Numbered from the stretch's first letter, positions 18,450 to 27,484 are shown. The stretch: 64,000 bases of DNA from Paraburkholderia tropica (GCF_900109265.1 NZ_FNZM01000010.1:124001-188000); one strand, 5' to 3'. Numbers and translations: made by a program. Notes: generated by a model not told the origin, from the sequence alone.

Positions 18450-19589
18450 ATGAAACGTTCCGCTTTTTCCCTCCACGCAACCCGCATGGCGGTGCTGGCG
18501 CTCGCACTCGGCTCGCTCGCAGGCTGCGAGTCGCTGAACGACATGTTCGCGTCCGATCGCGTCAACTACAAGGACACGTCGAGCGCGCCGCCGCTGGCCG
18601 TGCCGAAGGATCTGTCCTCGGCGCCGGGCGATCAGAAATATGTCGCGCCGCCCGCGACGGTGGCGCTCGGCGGCGCCGCGCAGCGCACCGTCACGCAGCA
18701 GGGCAACGCCGTGCTCGGCGTGCCCAGCGCGCAAGACCCGCTCGGCATGCACGTCGAACGCGACGGCGACCGCCGCTGGCTGGTGGTCGACGGCCGCACG
18801 CCCGACGACGTCTGGCCGCAACTGCAGGAATTCTGGAGCGATAACGGTTTCACGCTGACGACCGATTCGCCCAACACCGGCATCATGACCACGGACTGGG
18901 CGGAAAACCGCGCCAACATTCCGGACGACTGGTTCCGTCGCACGATTGGCCGCGTGATCGATTTCGCGTACTCGTCGGGCACGCGCGACCGCTTCCGCAC
19001 GCTGGTGTCGCGCGGTCCGGATGGCCAGACCGACATTTCGGTCACGCATAGCGCGATGGAAGAAATGCTCACGGGCCAGGACAAGACGGGTTCGAAGTGG
19101 GTCGAGCGTCCGCGCGATCCGGCGCTCGAAGCCGAATTCCTCGCCAAGATCATGCAGAAGTTCGGCTTGACCGACGCGCAGTCGAAGCAGCTGCTGACCG
19201 ACGCGCGTCCGTCGGTGGCCGCGGTCAAGGTCGCGGCGGGTCCGGACGGCACCACGCTGAACCTGCCTGAAGCGTTCGACACGGCCTGGCTGCGTGTGGG
19301 CCTCGCACTCGATCGCACCAACTTCACGGTCGACAACCGCGACCGCGAAAAGGGCATCTACTACGTGCGTTACGCCGATTCGATGCAGGAACTGAAGGGC
19401 GACGGCCTGTTCGGCAAGCTCTTCTACAACCCGAAGAAAGCGAACAAGAACCAGGGTCCGGAGTTCCAGATCGCGGTGCGCCCGAACGGCAGCTCCACCC
19501 AGGTGGCAGTGCTCAACGAAAGCGGTCAGGTCGATACCTCGTCGGACGCCCAGCGCATCGTGTCCGCGCTGCACGCCCAGCTGAACTGA
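18450..19589 (+). CDS. bamC: Outer membrane assembly lipoprotein BamC
   Basis: Lipoprotein part of the BAM complex that inserts beta-barrels in the outer membrane. The 379-residue protein has a signal peptide with lipobox SLAGC (Cys26). It has an unstructured segment (VNYKDTSSAPPLAVPKDLS, which in BamC binds BamD) and two helix-grip domains. The second contains the conserved YYVRYADSM. It lies 105 bp downstream of dapA and 7 bp upstream of the MBL-fold gene. Confidence 0.93.
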   Translation: MKRSAFSLHATRMAVLALALGSLAGCESLNDMFASDRVNYKDTSSAPPLAVPKDLSSAPGDQKYVAPPATVALGGAAQRTVTQQGNAVLGVPSAQDPLGMHVERDGDRRWLVVDGRTPDDVWPQLQEFWSDNGFTLTTDSPNTGIMTTDWAENRANIPDDWFRRTIGRVIDFAYSSGTRDRFRTLVSRGPDGQTDISVTHSAMEEMLTGQDKTGSKWVERPRDPALEAEFLAKIMQKFGLTDAQSKQLLTDARPSVAAVKVAAGPDGTTLNLPEAFDTAWLRVGLALDRTNFTVDNRDREKGIYYVRYADSMQELKGDGLFGKLFYNPKKANKNQGPEFQIAVRPNGSSTQVAVLNESGQVDTSSDAQRIVSALHAQLN

Positions 19590-19596
19590 TCCCGCC

Positions 19597-20370
19597 GTGC
19601 GCTTTGCAAGCCTCGGCAGCGGCAGCGAGGGCAACGCGCTCGTCGTAGAAGCAGGCAGCGGCGCGACGCCCACGCGCGTGCTGCTGGACTGCGGATTTTC
19701 GGCGAAAGAAGTCGAGCGGCGGCTCGCACGCGCGGGCCTCGCCGCCGATACGCTCAGCGGCATTCTCATCACGCACGAACACAGCGACCACATCGGCAGC
19801 GCGCTCACGCTGGCGCGCCGCTGGTCGATCCCGCTCTATATGAGCTGGGGGACGGCGCAAGCCGTCGGTGCCGACGACGCCAATGTCGAGCTCAACATTC
19901 TCTGGGGCGACGAGACGGTCGAAATCGGCGAGCTGGGTGTGCTGCCTTACACGGTGCCGCACGATGCCCGCGAGCCGCTGCAATTTGTCTTCAACGACGG
20001 CGCGAGCCGTCTCGGCGTGCTGACCGACGTCGGCGAATCGACGTCGCATATCAACACCGTGCTGAGCGGCTGCGACGCGCTCGTGCTCGAATACAACCAC
20101 GACCTCGACATGCTGACGGGCAGCCGTTATCCGGCGTCGCTCAAGGCGCGCATCAGCGGGTCGCACGGACATTTGAACAACGACGCGGCGGGCGACATTC
20201 TCGCCGCGCTCGACCGCTCGAAGCTGCGCCATCTGATCGCGGCGCATCTGAGCCAGCAGAACAACACGCCGGAACTGGCGCGCGCGGCGATGGCCGCGGT
20301 GCTCGGCAACGCGGCTACCGAAACCGGGGTGGCATCGCAAGACGAAGGGTTCGACTGGCTGACACTCTGA
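19597..20370 (+). CDS. MBL-fold metallohydrolase (YycJ/ExoIX-like)
   Basis: A 257-residue cytosolic metallo-beta-lactamase fold protein. The metal motif is LITHEHSDHIGS near 52-62. It also has VGESTSHI and LVLEYNHDLDML, and a final HLSQQNNTPELAR, all typical of the YycJ/WalJ group. Gram-positive members act in DNA repair or signalling; the role here is unknown. The start is a GTG 7 bp after bamC. A bidirectional terminator follows. Confidence 0.85.
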   Translation: MRFASLGSGSEGNALVVEAGSGATPTRVLLDCGFSAKEVERRLARAGLAADTLSGILITHEHSDHIGSALTLARRWSIPLYMSWGTAQAVGADDANVELNILWGDETVEIGELGVLPYTVPHDAREPLQFVFNDGASRLGVLTDVGESTSHINTVLSGCDALVLEYNHDLDMLTGSRYPASLKARISGSHGHLNNDAAGDILAALDRSKLRHLIAAHLSQQNNTPELARAAMAAVLGNAATETGVASQDEGFDWLTL

Positions 20371-20390
20371 GCGAGCCAGGTTGCAGACGA

Positions 20391-20424
20391 AAAAAAGCCC
20401 ATGACGAAGGTCATGGGCTTTTTT
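20391..20424. terminator. Bidirectional rho-independent terminator
   Basis: The stem AAAAAAGCCCATGAC / GTCATGGGCTTTTTT with a GAAG loop carries T runs on both strands. It lies between the convergent MBL-fold gene (+) and the yccA-like gene (-). Confidence 0.9.
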
Positions 20425-20492
20425 GTTGGCCGCCGCTTTCGTTGCGCGGGCGGCGACCGGGGCCGGATCAGGTCCGGCCCGCTTGGCGCCGC

Positions 20493-21188
20493 TTAGTTGC
20501 GGTTGCCGCCGAAGATGCCGAGGATTGCGAGCAGGTTCGTGAACACGTTGTACAGGTCCAGGTAGATCGCGAGCGTGGCCGAGATGTAGTTGGTCTCGCC
20601 GCCGTTCACGACGCGCTGCACGTCGAACAGCATGTACGCCGAGAAGATCACGATGGCCAGCACGGACACGGTGAGCATCAGCGCGGGCAGGTGCAGGAAG
20701 ATGTTCGCGACGCTGGCGAGCAGGATCACGACCACGCCCATGAACAGCCACTTGCCGAGGCCCGAAAAATCACGCTTGCTGACCGTGGCGATCGTGGCCA
20801 TGGCCGCGAAAATCACGCCGGTGCCACCAAAAGCGAGCATGATGAGCGACGGGCCGTTCGAGAAGCCGAGGATGAACGACAACAGGCGCGAGAGCATCAG
20901 GCCCATGAAGAACGTGAAGCCGAGCAGGACGAAGACGCCGGCCGAACTGTTCTTGGTGCGTTCGATAGCAAACATGAAGCCGAAAGCGATGGCGAAGAAC
21001 GCCAGCAGACTCATGGCCGGGCTGGTGGCGGCGAAAAGCGAGAAACCCGTGGCCACGCCCACCCACGCACCGATGACGGTCGGCACCATCGAGAGCGCGA
21101 GCAGCCAGTAGGTGTTGCGCAGTACGCGGTTGCGGGTCTCGGCGCTGGTGACGCTGCCACCACGGCCGAAGTTGTAGGACTCGTTCAT
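20493..21188 (-). CDS. Bax inhibitor-1/YccA family membrane protein
   Basis: A 231-residue inner-membrane protein with about seven transmembrane helices. E. coli YccA binds FtsH and HflKC and modulates degradation of membrane proteins, which is of note because hflK and hflC lie 12 kb away in this window. The conserved TM7 motif is LDLYNVFTNLLAILG near the C-terminus. The N-terminus (NFGRGGSVTSAETRNRVLRNTYWLL) is typical of the family. A sigma70-like promoter is found upstream on this strand. Confidence 0.92.
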   Translation of the reverse strand: MNESYNFGRGGSVTSAETRNRVLRNTYWLLALSMVPTVIGAWVGVATGFSLFAATSPAMSLLAFFAIAFGFMFAIERTKNSSAGVFVLLGFTFFMGLMLSRLLSFILGFSNGPSLIMLAFGGTGVIFAAMATIATVSKRDFSGLGKWLFMGVVVILLASVANIFLHLPALMLTVSVLAIVIFSAYMLFDVQRVVNGGETNYISATLAIYLDLYNVFTNLLAILGIFGGNRN

Positions 21189-21260
21189 GCTTTCTCCTTG
21201 CGTGAGACGCGTGGTTCACGTAATTGAGGGCGCGCGCAAATGCGTGGCGCGCTCCCTCGT

Positions 21261-21289
21261 AAGATAGGTGCGACCGCCCAGAGTTTCAA
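21261..21289 (-). promoter_or_regulatory. Sigma70-like promoter for the yccA-like gene
   Basis: On the minus strand TTGAAA (21289-21284) and TATCTT (21266-21261) are separated by 17 bp. The transcript would have a leader of about 65 bases. This is the best two-box promoter I found in the window. Confidence 0.55.
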
Positions 21290-21401
21290 CGGGATGCCAC
21301 ACAGTTTCCGTTATGTTTCACCAGCGTAAGCCGCCATTCTTAAGCCTCGCTGAAAGGCGCGGCTGTGTGGCGTTTGTACGGTGTTTGTACCTTGCGCTCA
21401 C

Positions 21402-21430
21402 CTGATTGGCGCGGTTTGCACGCCAATCAG
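21402..21430. promoter_or_regulatory. Perfect 10-bp inverted repeat in the yccA/ndk divergent region
   Basis: CTGATTGGCG (21402-21411) and CGCCAATCAG (21421-21430) are exact complements with a 9-base spacer. No T run follows, so it is not a terminator. Its place, upstream of the ndk -10 box, suggests an operator for a dimeric regulator. The 325-bp region 21189-21513 holds no gene; it carries this repeat and the two divergent promoters. Confidence 0.5.
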
Positions 21431-21461
21431 GGTTCAATCGCAATCATACATGGGAACATGC

Positions 21462-21467
21462 TACAAT
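21462..21467 (+). promoter_or_regulatory. -10 box for ndk
   Basis: TACAAT in the context GCTACAATTGCGG lies 46 bases before the ndk ATG. No clear -35 is seen at 16-18 bp. Confidence 0.45.
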
Positions 21468-21513
21468 TGCGGATTCATTTGAACTTGTAACCTCTTAATT
21501 TTCTGGAGTTTTT

Positions 21514-21939
21514 ATGGCGATCGAACGCACCCTGTCGATTATCAAGCCGGACGCAGTGGCAAAGAACGTGATCGGCCAGATCTACAGCCGCTTCGAAAAC
21601 GCTGGCCTGAAGATCGTGGCATCGCGCATGGTCCAACTCTCGCGCGCCGACGCAGAGAAGTTCTATGCTGTTCACGCTGAGCGTCCGTTCTTCAAGGACC
21701 TGGTCGAGTTCATGATCTCGGGTCCGGTCGTCATCCAGGCGCTGGAAGGCGAAAACGCAATCCTGAAGCACCGCGACCTGATGGGCGCGACTGACCCGAA
21801 GAAGGCGGAAAAGGGCACGATCCGCGCCGACTTCGCAGACAGCATCGACGCAAACGCAGTCCACGGTTCGGATGCAGCGGAAACGGCACGCGTTGAAATC
21901 GCGTTCTTCTTCCCGGAAGTCAACGTTTACTCGCGTTAA
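21514..21939 (+). CDS. ndk: Nucleoside diphosphate kinase
   Basis: Transfers the gamma phosphate between nucleoside triphosphates and diphosphates through a phospho-histidine. The protein has 141 residues, standard length. It opens ERTLSIIKPDAVAKNVIG, and the catalytic His117 is in NAVHGSDAAETA. It is the first gene of a long co-directional run. CTGGAG lies 8 bases before the ATG. Confidence 0.98.
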   Translation: MAIERTLSIIKPDAVAKNVIGQIYSRFENAGLKIVASRMVQLSRADAEKFYAVHAERPFFKDLVEFMISGPVVIQALEGENAILKHRDLMGATDPKKAEKGTIRADFADSIDANAVHGSDAAETARVEIAFFFPEVNVYSR

Positions 21940-22061
21940 GCGATAAGCGGCAGTTCAAAGTAGCATAGGGTCGCGAACGGCGATGACGTCCACCGTCCGG
22001 TGCCGGGTTCTCTCGAAACCGGCGGTGCACGCGCTCTCGCACTGAAATGGCAGGATTCGAC

Positions 22062-23225
22062 ATGACGAGCAGTTCCACCGTCAACCTTCTCGATCTCGAC
22101 GCCCAAGGGCTTGTCGCTTATTGCGAAAGCCTGGGCGAGAAGCCGTTTCGCGCCAAACAGCTTCAGCGCTGGATCCATCAATACAATGCCGCCGACTTCG
22201 ACGGCATGACGGATCTGGCCAAATCGCTGCGCGAGAAGCTGAAAGGGCGCGCATGTATCGGCATGCCCGACATCATTTCCGACAACGTTTCCTCCGACGG
22301 CACGCGCAAGTGGCTCGTGGACGTCGGCAATGGCAACGCGGTCGAAACCGTGTTCATCCCCGAAGAAACGCGCGGCACGCTGTGTGTGTCCTCGCAGGCG
22401 GGGTGTGCGGTCAATTGCCGGTTTTGTTCGACCGGCAAGCAAGGTTTTTCACGCAATCTGAGCACCGCAGAGATCATCGGTCAGCTGCGTATGGCGGAGT
22501 TCGCCCTGCGCGCGTCGCTGCTCGGCGAGGCCGGCGGCCGTGCCAACGGCGGTGAAGGCAAGGGCGAGCGCGTCATCACGAACGTGGTGATGATGGGGAT
22601 GGGCGAGCCGCTGCTCAATTACGACGCGGTCGTGCCCGCCATGCGCCTGATGCTCGACGACAACGCCTACGGCCTGTCGCGCCGTCGCGTCACGCTTTCC
22701 ACGTCCGGCGTCGTGCCGATGATGGACCGCCTGGGCGCCGACCTGCCGGTGGCGCTCGCGGTGTCGCTGCACGCTCCGAACGACGCGCTGCGCGACGAAC
22801 TCGTGCCGCTCAATCGCAAGTATCCGCTGCGCGAGCTGATGGCTGCGTGCCAGCGCTATCTGAAGGTGGCGCCGCGCGACTTCATCACGTTCGAGTACTG
22901 CATGCTCGACGGCGTGAACGATACGGAGGAGCACGCACGCCAGTTGCTCGCCGTGACGCGCGACGTGCCGTGCAAGTTCAATCTGATCCCGTTCAACCCG
23001 TTCCCGGAGTCGGGTCTGCTGCGCTCGAAGAACGAGCAGATCAAACGTTTCGCGCAGATTCTGATGGATGCGGGCGTCGTCACCACCGTGCGCAAGACGC
23101 GCGGCGACGACATCGACGCGGCCTGCGGTCAGCTCGCCGGCGAGGTGAAGGACCGCACGCGTCTTGCCGAGCGCACCCAGCGCGCCGGGCAGAAGGTCAT
23201 CGAAGTCCGTCCCGTGCAGCATTGA
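22062..23225 (+). CDS. rlmN: 23S rRNA A2503 / tRNA A37 methyltransferase RlmN
   Basis: Radical-SAM enzyme that methylates C2 of A2503 in 23S rRNA and A37 in some tRNAs. It has 387 residues. The 4Fe-4S ligands are Cys115-x3-Cys119-x2-Cys122 in GCAVNCRFCSTG. The catalytic C-terminal Cys is in DIDAACGQLAGE, and VVMMGMGEPLLNYD is typical. I chose the ATG at 22062 (CAGG 8 bases upstream) over an in-frame ATG at 22047. Confidence 0.96.
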   Translation: MTSSSTVNLLDLDAQGLVAYCESLGEKPFRAKQLQRWIHQYNAADFDGMTDLAKSLREKLKGRACIGMPDIISDNVSSDGTRKWLVDVGNGNAVETVFIPEETRGTLCVSSQAGCAVNCRFCSTGKQGFSRNLSTAEIIGQLRMAEFALRASLLGEAGGRANGGEGKGERVITNVVMMGMGEPLLNYDAVVPAMRLMLDDNAYGLSRRRVTLSTSGVVPMMDRLGADLPVALAVSLHAPNDALRDELVPLNRKYPLRELMAACQRYLKVAPRDFITFEYCMLDGVNDTEEHARQLLAVTRDVPCKFNLIPFNPFPESGLLRSKNEQIKRFAQILMDAGVVTTVRKTRGDDIDAACGQLAGEVKDRTRLAERTQRAGQKVIEVRPVQH

Positions 23226-23445
23226 GGGCGGCGGCGCGGGCGAGGGGCCCGGGCCGGATGCAACGCGGGTGCGGTCGCGCGGGGGTACGCGGCGGCATCG
23301 GCGAGTTTGACAAGAAACGTTGCAGAAGCGATCGGAAGCGGCACAGAGGCCGCGCATTTTGTTATAAAACGGTCTGCGAATCGGGGCCGGGCGCGCTGCG
23401 CCCGCCGGTTCCGGGATTGAAAAGAATCGACGCAAGGACTTTGGG

Positions 23446-24585
23446 ATGAGCGAGCCGCAGCACCCCTTCGGGACAGACGGGACAGAGACCCACGCAGGCC
23501 GTACGGCGCAGGAGGGCGCGCCGTCGCCGGTGCAGGCCGTGCCGGACACGCTGGGCGCAGTGGGTGCGCGTCTCGCGCAACTGCGCGAGGCGAAGGGCTG
23601 GTCGGTCGAGGACGTCTCGGCGCGCCTGAAGGTGGCGGTGTCGAAGCTGCGCGAGCTGGAGGCGGGCGACATCAGCCATCTGCCGGACACCACGTTCGCG
23701 GTGGGCGTCGTGCGTGCCTACGCGAAGCTGCTCGGCGCGGACCCCGCGCCGCTCACCCAGGCGCTGCGCCGCGAGCGCGGCGTGCCGGAACAGGATCTGT
23801 CGATGCCGGCTTCGGCGGGCGCCGACCTGCCGCGCGGGCGCGTGTCGCTGTCGCTCGGCGGCGGCGGGGCGCGTGCGCCGCGTCGGCGTGCGTCGTGGCT
23901 GTGGGGCCTCGGCATCATCGTGATCGCGGTGATCGCGCTCTCGATGCTGCATACGAATAGTGGTGAGTCGTCGGCATGGTTCGCGCGGATCAAGTCGATG
24001 GCCAACGGCGCGACGGCGGAGTCGGGTGCATCGTCGGCAACGGTGGCCGAAGGCGCGACGGCGAACGGCGACGACGCGGCGTCGGGTGCGCAGGCCGATC
24101 AGGCGGCGCAGAGCGGCGATCAGGTCGGTGCGCAGGCAGGCGACCAGGCACCGGCGCAGGCCGCGGCGCAAGCGACTGCCAGCGCGCCGCAAGCGGCAAG
24201 CGCCGCACCCGCGGCGAAGGCGACGAATGCCACCGTGGCAACGGTTGCAGCGGCGAGCGCAACGCAAGCCGCGGCGGCCAGTACACCGGCAGTCGCAACG
24301 ACCGCGCAGGGCGCATCGGCTGCTGCTGCGGCCGGCGACACCTCGACGTTCGCGATTCGCGTGACGCAGGACACCTGGGTCAGCGTGCGCGGCAAGGATG
24401 GCAAGGAGGTTTTCTCCGGCCTCGTCCACGGCGCCGACTCGCGTGAGATCAGCGCCGCCGCGCCGATGAAGATTACAGTGGGCAACAAGGCCGGCATCGA
24501 GTCGATGACCATCGACGGTCAGCCGGTCGACGCGGCGAAGTACGCGTCGTCGCGCGGCAATGTCGCGCGCTTCGTGCTGCCCTGA
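23446..24585 (+). CDS. rodZ: RodZ-like helix-turn-helix membrane protein (DUF4115)
   Basis: Cytoskeletal partner of MreB in other bacteria, linking it to the membrane. The 379-residue protein has a cytosolic HTH domain (about 40-110, QLREAKGWSVEDVSARLKV), one transmembrane helix (about 150-168, WLWGLGIIVIAVIALSML), a long Ala/Gln/Thr-rich periplasmic linker (about 185-295) and a C-terminal DUF4115 domain (WVSVRGKDGKEVFSGLV). AAGGA precedes the ATG. The linker is low complexity and probably varies between strains. A terminator follows. Confidence 0.85.
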   Translation: MSEPQHPFGTDGTETHAGRTAQEGAPSPVQAVPDTLGAVGARLAQLREAKGWSVEDVSARLKVAVSKLRELEAGDISHLPDTTFAVGVVRAYAKLLGADPAPLTQALRRERGVPEQDLSMPASAGADLPRGRVSLSLGGGGARAPRRRASWLWGLGIIVIAVIALSMLHTNSGESSAWFARIKSMANGATAESGASSATVAEGATANGDDAASGAQADQAAQSGDQVGAQAGDQAPAQAAAQATASAPQAASAAPAAKATNATVATVAAASATQAAAASTPAVATTAQGASAAAAAGDTSTFAIRVTQDTWVSVRGKDGKEVFSGLVHGADSREISAAAPMKITVGNKAGIESMTIDGQPVDAAKYASSRGNVARFVLP

Positions 24586-24599
24586 TAGAGACATGGCAT

Positions 24600-24645
24600 G
24601 CGTCGCGGCCGGCGAAGTATTCAAAAGCCGGCCGCGACGCTTTTT
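24600..24645 (+). terminator. Strong rho-independent terminator between rodZ and ispG
   Basis: A perfect 14-bp stem (24600-24613 with 24627-24640, GCGTCGCGGCCGGC and complement) has a 13-base loop and is followed by TTTTT. It should separate rodZ from ispG transcription, so ispG likely has its own promoter in the 54 bases that follow. Confidence 0.85.
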
Positions 24646-24699
24646 CAATTCGCGCGGCGCAGCAGCTGCATGAGCAGCGGCGGTGCGCGCGAGGTGTAA

Positions 24700-26022
24700 A
24701 TGGGTTTTTCGATGCAGAGCGAAACGCAATCCCCGTCCAGCAACAGTCAGATCGTGTCGAACGAACCGATCCTCGGCGGCCACGCGCTGCGCCGCAAGTC
24801 GCACGCCGTGCACGTGCGCTGGGGCGGCCAGCTGGTGACGATCGGTGGCGACGCGCCTGTGCGCGTGCAATCGATGACCAATACCGACACCGCTGACGCG
24901 ATCGGTACGGCAATCCAGATCAAGGAACTGGCGCAAGCCGGTTCGGAACTCGTGCGCATCACGGTCAACACGCCGGAAGCGGCGGCTGCCGTGCCGCACG
25001 TGCGCGACCAGCTCGACCGCATGGGCGTGATGGTGCCGCTCGTCGGCGACTTCCACTACAACGGCCACCTGCTGCTGCGCGACCATCCGGCCTGCGCGGA
25101 AGCGCTCTCGAAGTACCGGATCAACCCGGGCAATGTGGGTCAGGGCGCCAAGCGCGACACGCAGTACGCGCAGATGATCGAAGCGGCCATCAAGTACGAC
25201 AAGCCGGTGCGTATCGGCGTGAACTGGGGCAGCCTGGATCAAGACCTGCTCGCGCGCATGATGGACGAAAACGCAGCGCGTTCGGTGCCGTGGGAATCGC
25301 AGAGCGTGATGTACGAAGCGCTCATCCAGTCGGCGATCGGTTCGGCGGAACGCGCGGTCGAACTCGGCCTCGGCCGCGACAAGATCATCCTGTCGTGCAA
25401 GGTCAGCGGCGTGCAGGATCTGATCGCCGTGTACCAGCAACTCGCGAAACGATGCGACTTCGCGCTGCACCTGGGCCTCACCGAAGCGGGCATGGGCTCG
25501 AAGGGCATCGTCGCATCGACGGCGGCGCTCTCGGTGCTGCTGCAACAGGGCATCGGCGACACCATCCGTATCTCGCTCACGCCGGAACCGGGCGCATCGC
25601 GCACGGGCGAAGTCGTGGTCGGCCAGGAAATCCTGCAGACGATGGGTCTGCGCTCGTTCACGCCGATGGTCATCGCGTGCCCGGGTTGCGGTCGCACGAC
25701 CAGCACGCTGTTCCAGGAGCTGGCGTCGCAGATCCAGGGTTATCTGCGCGCGCAGATGCCGCTCTGGCGTGATGAATTCCCGGGCGTCGAAACCATGAAC
25801 GTCGCGGTCATGGGTTGTATCGTCAACGGTCCGGGCGAGTCGAAGCACGCGAACATCGGCATCAGCCTGCCGGGCTCGGGCGAAAACCCGGCCGCGCCGG
25901 TTTTCATCGACGGCGAAAAGGTCAAGACGCTGCGCGGCGAGCGCATCGCCGAAGAGTTCCAGCAGATCGTCAGCGACTACGTCGCGCGCAAGTACGGCAA
26001 GGCCGAAGTCGCGGCTCAGTAA
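24700..26022 (+). CDS. ispG: 4-hydroxy-3-methylbut-2-enyl diphosphate synthase
   Basis: 4Fe-4S enzyme of the MEP isoprenoid pathway. It has 440 residues. Seen are VRVQSMTNTDTAD near the start, PLVGDFHYNG, RINPGNVG, and the cluster cysteines in ACPGCGRTTST and MGCIVNGPGESKHANIG. The insertion between the TIM barrel and the C-terminal domain is the long proteobacterial form. The start at 24700 has GAGG 7 bases upstream; the fifth codon ATG (24712, MQSET) is an alternative used in relatives. Confidence 0.95.
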   Translation: MGFSMQSETQSPSSNSQIVSNEPILGGHALRRKSHAVHVRWGGQLVTIGGDAPVRVQSMTNTDTADAIGTAIQIKELAQAGSELVRITVNTPEAAAAVPHVRDQLDRMGVMVPLVGDFHYNGHLLLRDHPACAEALSKYRINPGNVGQGAKRDTQYAQMIEAAIKYDKPVRIGVNWGSLDQDLLARMMDENAARSVPWESQSVMYEALIQSAIGSAERAVELGLGRDKIILSCKVSGVQDLIAVYQQLAKRCDFALHLGLTEAGMGSKGIVASTAALSVLLQQGIGDTIRISLTPEPGASRTGEVVVGQEILQTMGLRSFTPMVIACPGCGRTTSTLFQELASQIQGYLRAQMPLWRDEFPGVETMNVAVMGCIVNGPGESKHANIGISLPGSGENPAAPVFIDGEKVKTLRGERIAEEFQQIVSDYVARKYGKAEVAAQ

Positions 26023-26146
26023 GAGATTGCGGCGCGCCCGAGCGGCGCGCTTCCGACCGCGCGTCCGATGGCCGGGCTGCTGAATTAGCGGCGCCATCGG
26101 GCAGATCGACCGCCACGCACAACCGAACATCGTCAATCGCAACACC

Positions 26147-27484
26147 ATGAGCGAACAGAAAAGAAAGCCCGAAAAGCTGACCGGCGTGAAGGGCATGAAC
26201 GACATCCTGCCGCAGGACGCCGCGCTGTGGGACTTCTTCGAAACCACCGTGAAGTCCATGCTTCGTTCGTACGGCTATCAAAATATCCGCACGCCGATCG
26301 TCGAGCACACGCAACTCTTCACGCGCGGTATCGGTGAAGTGACCGACATCGTCGAAAAAGAGATGTACAGCTTCACCGACTCGCTGAACGGCGAACATCT
26401 CACGCTGCGCCCCGAAAATACGGCGGCGGTCGTGCGTGCGTCGATCGAGCACAACATGCTCTACGACGGCCCGAAGCGTCTCTGGTATGTCGGTCCGATG
26501 TTCCGTCACGAGCGTCCGCAGCGCGGCCGTTATCGTCAGTTCCACCAGGTCGGCGTGGAAGCGCTCGGCTTCTCGGGCCCGGACGCGGACGCAGAAATCA
26601 TCCTGATGTGCCAGCGTCTCTGGGACGATCTCGGCTTGACCGGTATCAAGCTCGAAATCAACTCGCTGGGTCTGGCGGAAGAGCGCGCGGCGCATCGCGT
26701 CGAACTCATCAAGTATCTGGAACAGCACGTCGATCTGCTCGACGAAGACGGCAAGCGTCGCCTGTATACGAACCCGCTGCGCGTGCTCGACACGAAGAAT
26801 CCCGCGCTGCAGGAAGTGGCGAACAACGCGCCGAAGCTGATCGACTTCCTCGGCGAGCATTCGCGTGCGCACTTCGAGGGGCTGCAACGCATCCTCAAGT
26901 CGAACAACATTCCGTTCACGATCAATCCGCGTCTCGTGCGCGGTCTCGATTATTACAATCTGACCGTGTTCGAGTGGATCACCGACAAGCTCGGCGCGCA
27001 GGGCACGGTCGCTGCCGGCGGTCGTTACGACCCGCTGATCGAGCAACTCGGCGGCAAGCCCACGGCGGCCTGCGGCTGGGCGATGGGCATCGAGCGCATT
27101 CTCGAACTGCTCAAGGAAGAGGACCTCGTGCCGGAAGCCGAAGGTTGCGACGTCTACGTCGTGCACCAGGGCGAAGCGGCGCGCGATCAGGCTTTCATCG
27201 TCGCGGAACGTCTGCGCGATACCGGCCTCGATGTGATCCTGCATTGCAGCGCCGACGGTCAGGCGGCGAGCTTCAAGTCGCAGATGAAGCGTGCCGACGC
27301 GAGTGGCGCAGCGTTCGCCGTGGTGCTCGGCGAGGACGAAGTGGCGAAGGGTGTGGCGGGTGTTAAACCGCTGCGCGGAGTGGCCGCCGACGCCCGCAAC
27401 GAGCAACAAACGGTAGCGCTTGAGGACTTGACCGAATATCTGATCAATGCGATGGTTGCATCCGCCGAAGACGGCGACGACTGA
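26147..27484 (+). CDS. hisS: Histidyl-tRNA synthetase
   Basis: Class II aminoacyl-tRNA synthetase of 445 residues. Motif 1 region is KGMNDILPQDA, motif 2 has FRHERPQRGRYRQFHQ and the histidine-specific motif is LVRGLDYYNLTVFEW. The C-terminal anticodon-binding domain is present. It keeps the catalytic arginine motif, in contrast to the paralogue HisZ at 35792. Order ispG-hisS-yfgM-bamB-der matches E. coli. Confidence 0.97.
   Translation: MSEQKRKPEKLTGVKGMNDILPQDAALWDFFETTVKSMLRSYGYQNIRTPIVEHTQLFTRGIGEVTDIVEKEMYSFTDSLNGEHLTLRPENTAAVVRASIEHNMLYDGPKRLWYVGPMFRHERPQRGRYRQFHQVGVEALGFSGPDADAEIILMCQRLWDDLGLTGIKLEINSLGLAEERAAHRVELIKYLEQHVDLLDEDGKRRLYTNPLRVLDTKNPALQEVANNAPKLIDFLGEHSRAHFEGLQRILKSNNIPFTINPRLVRGLDYYNLTVFEWITDKLGAQGTVAAGGRYDPLIEQLGGKPTAACGWAMGIERILELLKEEDLVPEAEGCDVYVVHQGEAARDQAFIVAERLRDTGLDVILHCSADGQAASFKSQMKRADASGAAFAVVLGEDEVAKGVAGVKPLRGVAADARNEQQTVALEDLTEYLINAMVASAEDGDD

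Noticed and set aside
22000..22022. Hairpin between ndk and rlmN as terminator
   Set aside because: GCCGG/CCGGC stem has a mismatch and no T run.
23307..23312. TTGACA upstream of rodZ as a -35 box
   Set aside because: The nearest good -10 (TATAAA at 23363) is 50 bp away, and nothing suitable lies at 16-18 bp.
23362..26259. A 965-codon open frame on the minus strand opposite rodZ-ispG
   Set aside because: Arg/His/Ala-rich shadow of the plus-strand genes caused by high GC; no conserved motifs and it crosses two well-supported genes.
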